A DNA stretch of 45,845 nt from Colwellia sp. D2M02 (lineage in GTDB: Bacteria; Pseudomonadota; Gammaproteobacteria; Enterobacterales; Alteromonadaceae), in contig NZ_JAHKPW010000010.1 in the NCBI RefSeq assembly GCF_018860755.1, positions 1,454 to 47,298 on the forward strand, in the 5' to 3' direction. The notes under the pieces were generated by a model, which worked only from the letters and a program-made list of their open reading frames with translations, was not told where the DNA came from and ran no database searches. Positions 1-6,036 of the stretch are shown here, one piece after another. Position 1 is the stretch's first letter, and every line of letters begins with the position of its first letter. Position numbers and translations under genes: made by a program.

Positions 1-78
1 AACTATCAAGCTAGAGATTGAGAAAAGTAATTTTTATTATATTTCAATTTGTTAAATATCTCTTAAACCGAGTTCAGG

Positions 79-1008
79 TTAACTATCAAGTTTCAACCAT
101 TTTTTAACGGCGGTAGCAAGTTCATCTGGATGAAATTTAGGAATAAAGTCTTCAGCCCCTACTTTCTCAACCATGGCGTTGTTAAAAACACCACTTAATG
201 AAGTATGTAAAATAATGGGCATTTTAGCCATACGTTCATTTCCTTTCACTTCAGCCGTTAAGGTATAGCCATCCATTTCAGGCATTTCTATATCAGAGAT
301 CATTAAGGCGACTTTTTCAGTAATACTATTTTCACAGGTTGCTTCTATTGCTTTAAGTTGATCTAACGCATCCCGACCATTTTTAGCCAAAATCATATTA
401 ATACCCAAAGGCTCTAAAGCTCGCTTAACTTGATTTCGAGCAACAGTGGAATCATCAGCAATCATCACTAACTTTTCACCAATGCTCTCCCCGACACTTG
501 TATCAATGATATCTTCACTGACATCGGTAGAAACAGGGCTAATCTCGTTGAGTATTTTCTCTACATCTAAAATTGACACCATTTCATTGTCAATTTCAGT
601 CACCGCAGTTAAGTAACTTGATTTACCAGCCCCTTCAGGCGGCGGCATCACATCAGCCCAACTTAAAGTAACAATTCGTTCAACCCCCGCTACAAGGAAA
701 CCTTGTACACTACGATTATATTCAGCAATAATAATAAAACTTTCGTCTGTTTGCTCAATAGCAGGACCACCGGTAGATTTACTTAAATCAATAACCGAAA
801 TAGTTTGACCACGTATATGAGCAACACCTTTAATAAAAGAGTCTTGCTGAGGTAGCATTGTTAATCTAGGACATGGCATGACTTCACGTACTTTAAAAAC
901 ATTGATACCAAAACGCTGTCTACCTATTAGTTTAAAAAGTAAAAGTTCGAGTCTATTCTCACCAACAAGCTGTGTTCGTTGGTTAACGGAATCTAGTATA
1001 CCTGCCAT
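79..1008 (-). CDS. cheV: CheV chemotaxis coupling protein (CheW domain plus receiver)
   Basis: CheV links chemoreceptors to the CheA kinase at the cell pole, and its phosphorylatable receiver is thought to tune adaptation. Residues about 15-155 form a CheW-like domain. Residues about 178-305 form a response-regulator receiver with the acidic pair D185/D186, the phospho-acceptor D239 in the motif SDIEMPEMDG, S270 and K291. The length of 309 aa is usual for CheV. The ATG at 1008 has a GAGG ribosome site five bases upstream. The gene is divergent from flgA, the arrangement seen in Vibrio and Shewanella, where cheR and the flgB rod/hook genes follow cheV; those would lie beyond the left edge of this window. 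No clear promoter was found in the 240-bp divergent region. Confidence 0.95.
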   Translation of the reverse strand: MAGILDSVNQRTQLVGENRLELLLFKLIGRQRFGINVFKVREVMPCPRLTMLPQQDSFIKGVAHIRGQTISVIDLSKSTGGPAIEQTDESFIIIAEYNRSVQGFLVAGVERIVTLSWADVMPPPEGAGKSSYLTAVTEIDNEMVSILDVEKILNEISPVSTDVSEDIIDTSVGESIGEKLVMIADDSTVARNQVKRALEPLGINMILAKNGRDALDQLKAIEATCENSITEKVALMISDIEMPEMDGYTLTAEVKGNERMAKMPIILHTSLSGVFNNAMVEKVGAEDFIPKFHPDELATAVKKWLKLDS

Positions 1009-1251
1009 AAAAACCTCATTTAAATCTGCACTGTATTTTTAGTATTGCTTAGAAAGCATGAACAACTTAATTAATGTATATCATCAGTATTACTGCACAA
1101 AGGCATATTTCTTGAAGTATACAGTTAATAATACAAAAAACGCCATTAAGCGTCTGATTATTGACACTTGTTCTTATTGTCTTTCATACTAATAACTTAA
1201 ATTAAGCATAGACGACAATTCACATTTACCTATAGGTAGATAACAAAATAT

Positions 1252-1944
1252 ATGAGTTATATGAAACTTTTTTTCTACATTTTATTATTTGGGCAATTCG
1301 CTTTAGCGAAATCTTTCGCTACATCCTATGACCATGCTTATATTGAGGAGTTAGCTAAAAGCGCCTTAGAAGCATATTATCCCGCCGAAGATAACGAGAA
1401 AGTATCAATCACCGTCGCCTCGATTGATCCTAGAATTAAGGTACAAACGTGCCAAATACCACTTGAAGCGAATATACCTGAAAATAGCTCAGGTAGAAAC
1501 GTAAATGTTAAAATAAGTTGTGATGATTCAAACCCCTGGAATATTTATTTGCCTGCAAAAGTAGAAGTTACCCTCCCTGTTATTGTCGCCAAAAAAACAA
1601 TTGGTAAAGGTAGTGTTATCACAGCAGATCATATTGAAAAGGTTTACCTCTCAGCGACAAAAATCAGAGGAGCTATCGTAAATAACGAGGCACTAGTTAT
1701 AGGAGCAAAAGCTGAAAAACGTATTGCTAAAGGAAGAGCCTTTAACCCTCGCAATATTTGTTTAGTTTGTGAAGGGGATATAGTAACTATTATTGCATCA
1801 GGTAAAAATTTCAGCATAAAAGCTCGAGGTGAGGCTTTAAGTTCAGGTAATAACCAAGAGCAAATTCAAGTCAGAAATAGTCGTTCTAATAAAATAATTA
1901 CCGCCACAGTTAAAGCTATTAACACGGTAGTAATTAACCTATAA
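1252..1944 (+). CDS. flgA: FlgA, flagellar P-ring assembly chaperone
   Basis: FlgA is a periplasmic chaperone for assembly of the P ring around the flagellar rod. The protein of 230 aa opens with a signal peptide (hydrophobic stretch about residues 5-20). It carries a C-terminal SAF-type region (about residues 105-170, with VIVAKKTIGKGSVIT followed by GAKAEKRIAKGRAF), which is the hallmark of FlgA. An in-frame ATG at 1261 is an alternative start; the AGG at 1234-1236 is rather far from both. The gene heads flgA-flgM-flgN, and flgM has its own FliA promoter in the gap after it. Confidence 0.93.
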   Translation: MSYMKLFFYILLFGQFALAKSFATSYDHAYIEELAKSALEAYYPAEDNEKVSITVASIDPRIKVQTCQIPLEANIPENSSGRNVNVKISCDDSNPWNIYLPAKVEVTLPVIVAKKTIGKGSVITADHIEKVYLSATKIRGAIVNNEALVIGAKAEKRIAKGRAFNPRNICLVCEGDIVTIIASGKNFSIKARGEALSSGNNQEQIQVRNSRSNKIITATVKAINTVVINL

Positions 1945-1950
1945 TTTTAC

Positions 1951-1977
1951 TAAAGTTATTTGCTGATTTGTCGATAA
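1951..1977 (+). promoter_or_regulatory. FliA (sigma28) promoter for flgM-flgN
   Basis: The sequence reads TAAAGTTA, then 11 bases, then GTCGATAA. The sigma28 consensus is TAAAGTTT-N11-GCCGATAA, so spacing is exact and 14 of 16 consensus bases match. It starts seven bases after the flgA stop codon and ends 52 bases before the flgM start. In known systems flgM is expressed from a late FliA promoter, so this fits. Confidence 0.88.
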
Positions 1978-2029
1978 TACCTGTATAAGCAAATACACGA
2001 TTACCACACAATTGCCAAAGGATACTGTT

Positions 2030-2338
2030 ATGGCTATAAATATCAACAACTTGAGTAACAACAACCAAGTTACCCAAAATAAACAAGCACAAGTTAAACA
2101 ACAATCTGCGCAGGTAGCAACGAGTAATGCTCAACCGAAATCACCTAATCAAGATTCAGTTTCAATTACTCCACAGGCAAAACAACTGCATGAGCTACAG
2201 AAAAAAGCGAGTGATGGACCAGCTGTTGATCAAAAAAAGATTGATGAGTTGAAAAAAGCCATTAGCTCTGGAGAATATAAGGTTGATCCAGAAAAGCTTG
2301 CTGCAAGTATTGCTAAATTTGAGTTTGAACTAATTTAA
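2030..2338 (+). CDS. flgM: FlgM, anti-sigma28 factor
   Basis: FlgM binds and silences FliA until the hook-basal body is complete, then is exported through it. The 102-aa protein has a disordered, Asn/Gln-rich N-terminal half and a C-terminal half of the FlgM type (DSVSITPQAKQLHELQKK, then two helices rich in Lys and Glu) that contacts sigma28. The start is set at the ATG at 2030, because AAAGGA at 2017-2022 sits seven bases upstream; a TTG at 2012 would overlap that ribosome site. It lies between flgA and flgN, the usual position. Confidence 0.93.
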   Translation: MAININNLSNNNQVTQNKQAQVKQQSAQVATSNAQPKSPNQDSVSITPQAKQLHELQKKASDGPAVDQKKIDELKKAISSGEYKVDPEKLAASIAKFEFELI

Positions 2339-2405
2339 CTTGATTTTCACGAGTCAACGTTTAATGATAAACGCAATAATATAGCTAACATTAATAGGCT
2401 TGCAT

Positions 2406-2828
2406 ATGCCCAATTTATTAGAATTACTCGCGCAACAGTATCAGCAGTTGCTGTTGCTTGAGCAAGTTATTGCCAAAGAAAAAGAAATACTACAAAAACA
2501 CCAGCCTGATGAGCTATTACAAGTAAGCCAAGAGAAAAACCAATTTCTCCTCGATATTCAAACACTCGATCAAAGCATTGTACAACACCCAGATTTCACC
2601 ACAGATAAAGCTGCTGGTAAGTTAGACTCTGTACTTGCAGAGATCACGGTAACGTTAGAGCGCTGCCAACAACAAAACCAAGTTAATGGTCAAATCATTC
2701 AACAATCGCAACTTGCCGTTGAACGAATGAAAACAAGCTTATTAGAAAAGCACAATAAAAGCGCGATTACTTATGATAGTAAAGGTAAGAAAAGTGCTGG
2801 ATTAAGTAGTATTGGTTTAAAAGCTTAA
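2406..2828 (+). CDS. flgN: FlgN, export chaperone for hook-filament junction proteins
   Basis: FlgN is a cytoplasmic type III export chaperone for FlgK and FlgL. The protein of 140 aa is almost entirely helical and Gln/Leu/Glu-rich, with a long predicted coiled coil (about residues 5-60 and 75-120), as expected for the FlgN family. The assignment also rests on its position directly after flgM. The ATG at 2406 has an AGG seven bases upstream; an upstream in-frame TTG at 2400 is less likely. Confidence 0.88.
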   Translation: MPNLLELLAQQYQQLLLLEQVIAKEKEILQKHQPDELLQVSQEKNQFLLDIQTLDQSIVQHPDFTTDKAAGKLDSVLAEITVTLERCQQQNQVNGQIIQQSQLAVERMKTSLLEKHNKSAITYDSKGKKSAGLSSIGLKA

Positions 2829-2837
2829 GCCTTAAGT

Positions 2838-2871
2838 AATATCTTTATCTTGCGGCCAAGATAAAGATATT
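2838..2871. terminator. Hairpin between convergent flgN and flgP
   Basis: A perfect 15-bp inverted repeat (2838-2852 with 2857-2871) around a CGGC loop lies between the convergent flgN and flgP stop codons. It is AT-rich and lacks a clean external T-run, so it is a plausible but not textbook bidirectional terminator. Confidence 0.6.
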
Positions 2872-2888
2872 AAAAAGCTAAATAGTCG

Positions 2889-3359
2889 TTAAAAGTAAGA
2901 CACTTCTTTGACTTCTTGGCGAGGGTTATTTGCTTCGTATATTTTATAAACGTCTTCAAAGTCTAATTGTAACTCGGTCGCGTATGTGTCTCCAACAGGG
3001 TAACTTTTAACTACTTTAGCTCCGCGAATAACACCTTGAACCGAAGACTTTAATTGACTGTCATTGATCAACAAATCAGCCATTGTTGTTTGCCCTTCAA
3101 TTTTTTGCCCGTAAACTTGCTCAGCTAACTCTGCATAAGCCGCAATTTTAGAAGCCTTTATTGCCATTAGCATACGCTGTGTCTCATGTGATGACTGCTG
3201 CAAACTAATTGGCGCATAGCCTATCGCATTTAAAACAGGAAAACTCTCAGGTTTTACTGACTGCCACTGTACATGCTTATCATAAATACTAGAGCAGGCT
3301 AAACTCAAAAAAAGCGTGGTACTGATAAAGACAGCTCTGGTTACTTGTTTAATATTCAT
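2889..3359 (-). CDS. flgP: FlgP, LPP20-family outer-membrane lipoprotein of the flagellum
   Basis: FlgP is an outer-membrane lipoprotein that supports motility in Vibrio and Campylobacter as part of the outer disk around the basal body. The 156-aa protein begins with a lipoprotein signal peptide whose lipobox ends LSLAC (Cys at residue 22 from this start), followed by an LPP20-type domain. The ATG at 3359 is chosen because AGGAAG (3368-3373) lies eight bases upstream; a GTG at 3365 would be too close to it. It follows flgO on the same strand and probably forms a two-gene operon with it. Confidence 0.88.
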   Translation of the reverse strand: MNIKQVTRAVFISTTLFLSLACSSIYDKHVQWQSVKPESFPVLNAIGYAPISLQQSSHETQRMLMAIKASKIAAYAELAEQVYGQKIEGQTTMADLLINDSQLKSSVQGVIRGAKVVKSYPVGDTYATELQLDFEDVYKIYEANNPRQEVKEVSYF

Positions 3360-3433
3360 TATCACTACTTCCTATCTCTATTTTACTTAACTTTCATAGC
3401 CCTAACTTGCACCCGAAATTAAGTCAGATACCG

Positions 3434-4078
3434 TTATTCTTGAATACTCACTGCACGTTGCTCATTAATGAGCATATTGTCACTGCGAATAATCATGCCA
3501 TCGACCATTTTAACTTTTTCGTTTGGGTTCATTTCATCGCCTAAAACCCACTGTGGGATAAATGACTGGGCTGTAGCAACAACCACTTTAGATTGAATAC
3601 CTATCATGCGAGCATTGACTAAAATACCGTTTTCTTGCTCTACCATAGTACCAGCAACCACGTAGTCAATTATCTGGCGCTCAGGTAACTCTTTCCAGTC
3701 GCGACTAAAGACGTAGTCACCTTCTTTTGTGACTCTAATATGGCCTGTGGTTTTAAAATCAATCACTACTAAGCCATGGCGTTGTAACTCATGCACAAAG
3801 CTTTCAGCTAGTTGGTTCCCTAACCAATTTGTTGTTTCTAAATCATCAAGTTTAACAAAGGAAGTTACTGCAACAGGTGTTTTAGCATTAACAAAGCTGC
3901 TACTTTCTAACATTTGATAAGCCAAGCCCTTAACCACATCATTAATGGCGTGCCGAGGTAAGTTAAAGCTATCTATTTCGGCCTTATCGACATGATTTTT
4001 TTGATAAAAATCATCATTCGATGTTACTCCACATGAAAACAGTGCAGGTATAAATAATGGTATTAGCCATTTTTTCAT
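3434..4078 (-). CDS. flgO: FlgO, flagellar outer-membrane lipoprotein
   Basis: FlgO is an outer-membrane lipoprotein needed for stable flagella in Vibrio cholerae, where flgO, flgP and flgT cluster as here. The 214-aa protein has a lipobox ending LFSC (Cys at residue 16) and a FlgO-family domain resembling curli-assembly CsgG-like folds (the AVTSFVKLDDLETTNWLGNQLAESFVHEL region lies at about residues 70-98). A GGGG-containing ribosome site precedes the ATG at 4078. A sigma54-type promoter on the same strand lies about 80 bases upstream. Confidence 0.88.
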   Translation of the reverse strand: MKKWLIPLFIPALFSCGVTSNDDFYQKNHVDKAEIDSFNLPRHAINDVVKGLAYQMLESSSFVNAKTPVAVTSFVKLDDLETTNWLGNQLAESFVHELQRHGLVVIDFKTTGHIRVTKEGDYVFSRDWKELPERQIIDYVVAGTMVEQENGILVNARMIGIQSKVVVATAQSFIPQWVLGDEMNPNEKVKMVDGMIIRSDNMLINEQRAVSIQE

Positions 4079-4159
4079 TGTATTCCCCTTTTAAAACGTA
4101 ATCATTTATAGCTTATTACGTTAGAAATAATTCAATATAAAACCAATAATAGAAATAAA

Positions 4160-4176
4160 TGCATATTTCAAGCCAA
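4160..4176 (-). promoter_or_regulatory. Candidate sigma54 promoter for flgO-flgP
   Basis: Read on the minus strand the site is TTGGCTTGAAATATGCA. The -24 GG and -12 GC are exactly 12 bases apart, and the flanking bases match the TTGGCACG-N4-TTGCA pattern well. In Vibrio the flgO/P/T genes belong to the RpoN-dependent class, which supports the call. Confidence 0.7.
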
Positions 4177-4206
4177 CACAGACAACTTAATAACGACAAA
4201 TTTTAT

Positions 4207-4223
4207 TAGGCATAATAAATGCA
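4207..4223 (+). promoter_or_regulatory. Candidate sigma54 promoter for flgT
   Basis: On the plus strand the site reads TAGGCATAATAAATGCA. The -24 GG (4209-4210) and -12 GC (4221-4222) have correct spacing, and the site ends 51 bases before the flgT start. It lies back to back with the sigma54-type site for flgO. Confidence 0.65.
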
Positions 4224-4274
4224 TGGTTTAAAATAATAGCGTTACACTAATTAACCTCGACGAGATATATCATT

Positions 4275-5459
4275 ATGCGCCATTGGTTTTACTCTTTTAT
4301 TATAGCAAGCCTTCTATTATCGCTGACTTTTACCAGCACCTCAGCTTCAAGCCAGTGGTATGAAACTCAAGGTCACGCCTCGATTGACGATGATGACATT
4401 GCTGTAGCACGTAATAAAGCTGTTGAAAATGCGTTAAAAAAAGCACTATTAGTTGCTGGGGCTAGTGTATCGAGCGTTCAACAAGTGGTTAATGGGCTCT
4501 TAACACAAGATCAAATAAGTATTCGTGCGAGTGGTAGTGTTAATGCTATTGAACTTGTTGATGAGTTACATTCTGGCAATTTAATTACCGTGACTATTCG
4601 TGCCGATATATTTCCACAAGAAAAAAAGTGCTTCGCCGTTAACTTTAAAAAGTCATTGCTGTTGACTAAAAGTCACTTAGTGAATCGCGAACAGGCTAAT
4701 ATCGGCAAAATTTATCCTATTGATACCGCCATTATAAAAAAGTTAGAAAAGCACTTAACGGCCGATAGTAATTTCACTTACAGTCGTAGTATTTTTAACA
4801 GTAAAACTGAATTCTCTCGATTAAATAATAGTTTAGAAGGTGAACGGATAAAGGACCTTGTACGCTCTTTAGGTGGCTCAACTGATAGCCAGTATATTTT
4901 ATTTAGCGAAATTAATGATCTTTCTTTTGAAGATCAAGCGACAAACTCATGGCAGTTTTGGCAGCAAGGTATTTATCCTAGAACCCTATCATTAAGCTTT
5001 TATCTTTATAGTGGCTTTAGTGGCGATTTAGTGTGGCAGAAAGATTATCAAGATACGGCAATCTGGTCTTTTACTAAGCGCAAAACTATTGATGTTAATA
5101 GCATTATTTTTTGGCAGAGTGAATATGGCTCCATGATTAATAATATGTTGACTCAAGTCACCAAAGATATTGACGAGAATGTTATGTGTGAGCCTAGCAA
5201 AGGTAAAATATTACAAGTGAATGGTAATAAAATTACTTTTAACTTAGGCCGAGATCATGGCGTGAAAATTGGTGATGAATTTACATTATTACATGCTAAA
5301 GACTTTAACAGTAATGAGGGAAAACGCTATTCCGGCTTCAATGTAAGTCCTTATAAAGTAAAAGTAACTCAGCTCACCCGAGGCACGGCTATAGCACACA
5401 CTCCAGATAACAGCCTATTTGGCAATATTCAAATTAATGACTTTGCGGTCAGGTATTAA
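4275..5459 (+). CDS. flgT: FlgT, flagellar H-ring protein
   Basis: FlgT forms the H ring that surrounds the LP ring in sodium-driven polar flagella and helps recruit the T ring. The protein of 394 aa has a signal peptide (residues 1-24, ending SASS) and then the FlgT N-terminal domain, beginning with SQWYETQGHASI and a stretch of alternating Ala and charged residues. A C-terminal SH3-like part reads KILQVNGNKITFNLGRDHGVKIGDEFTLL. The length is close to Vibrio FlgT. It is divergent from flgO-flgP, as in Vibrio. Confidence 0.9.
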   Translation: MRHWFYSFIIASLLLSLTFTSTSASSQWYETQGHASIDDDDIAVARNKAVENALKKALLVAGASVSSVQQVVNGLLTQDQISIRASGSVNAIELVDELHSGNLITVTIRADIFPQEKKCFAVNFKKSLLLTKSHLVNREQANIGKIYPIDTAIIKKLEKHLTADSNFTYSRSIFNSKTEFSRLNNSLEGERIKDLVRSLGGSTDSQYILFSEINDLSFEDQATNSWQFWQQGIYPRTLSLSFYLYSGFSGDLVWQKDYQDTAIWSFTKRKTIDVNSIIFWQSEYGSMINNMLTQVTKDIDENVMCEPSKGKILQVNGNKITFNLGRDHGVKIGDEFTLLHAKDFNSNEGKRYSGFNVSPYKVKVTQLTRGTAIAHTPDNSLFGNIQINDFAVRY

Positions 5460-5493
5460 AATAACCTCACGGGCATAAAAACAAGAAGGGAGT

Positions 5494-5570
5494 TGGCGCT
5501 TCATGCAGGAGTCGAACCTGCGACTTTCTCCTTAGGAGGGAGACACTCTATCCTGCTGAGTTAATGAAGC
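5494..5570 (-). tRNA. tRNA-Arg (anticodon CCT)
   Basis: The 77-base minus-strand cloverleaf has a perfect seven-pair acceptor stem (GCTTCAT with ATGAAGC) and a D stem ACTC/GAGT. Its anticodon stem is TCTCC/GGAGA with loop CTCCTAA, giving anticodon CCT, and its T stem is GCAGG/CCTGC with TTCGACT. The discriminator base is G and the CCA end is encoded. It reads AGG codons, so it is expected to be a minor tRNA. Confidence 0.96.
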
Positions 5571-5637
5571 AGTTGTATCGTCTTCTCTTAAAAGTGCACT
5601 TATATAAAGGCTTATTGTACTGAATACTTATGAGGTA

Positions 5638-5674
5638 AAGCTCCGACACTACATGTACGGGTAAGTCGGAGCTT
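5638..5674. repeat. Strong hairpin with palindromic loop
   Basis: A perfect 10-bp inverted repeat (5638-5647 AAGCTCCGAC with 5665-5674 GTCGGAGCTT) encloses a 17-base loop that itself contains the palindrome TACATGTA (5650-5657). It lies 35 bases beyond the stop codon of the small secreted peptide gene. No T-run follows on either strand, so it may be an intergenic repeat or an RNA-stabilising hairpin rather than a terminator. Confidence 0.6.
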
Positions 5675-5708
5675 GAATTTCCTTGTGCAATGATAGCGTA
5701 TACAAACG

Positions 5709-5846
5709 CTATTTACTCGATTGCGTTATTTCTACATCCATGTTGTCTGCTACTGAAGCATTACTTAGTATCGCTGACACGGTCATTATCAATACAGCTA
5801 AAATAACCGAAGACAGCTTACAGCCTCGAGAGGATGGCTTCTTCAT
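5709..5846 (-). CDS. Small secreted peptide, 45 aa, unknown function
   Basis: This short gene has everything expected of a real small exported protein. The ATG at 5846 follows AAAGG with seven bases of spacing, and a TATACAAT-like -10 lies just upstream. The 45-codon product has a textbook signal peptide: MKK, a polar stretch, then a hydrophobic core VILAVLIMTVSAIL at about residues 14-27. A cleavage site after SNASVA (residue 33) would leave a mature peptide of only about 12 residues, DNMDVEITQSSK. I know of no family for it. It lies between the predicted pseudokinase gene and tRNA-Arg on the same strand. A 7-bp hairpin overlaps its stop codon and a 10-bp hairpin follows. The longer plus-strand frame over the same DNA has no such support. 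Confidence 0.62.
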   Translation of the reverse strand: MKKPSSRGCKLSSVILAVLIMTVSAILSNASVADNMDVEITQSSK

Positions 5847-6036
5847 TATTTACCTTTATTGTATACTTATTGCTTAATTATTATATTTCTTGCAAAGCGA
5901 TTAAAACTTAAACGATTAATGACTGTTTTTCAAGTGATTATCTAAGGAAATTATAAATACTTCCGCTTTCCCCGCATTACTCTTTAAACTACTTAACGTA
6001 AAAATCAAAGTAATCAAGTTAAGTTAAGCGCATTGA

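Noticed and set aside
1102..1115. Possible sigma54 promoter for flgA (AGGCATATTTCTTGA)
   Set aside because: The spacing fits but the essential -12 GC is GA, so it is too weak to call.
5683..5877. Plus-strand frame of 64 codons
   Set aside because: It overlaps the small secreted peptide on the other strand, has no convincing ribosome site, and its product shows no family or signal peptide features.
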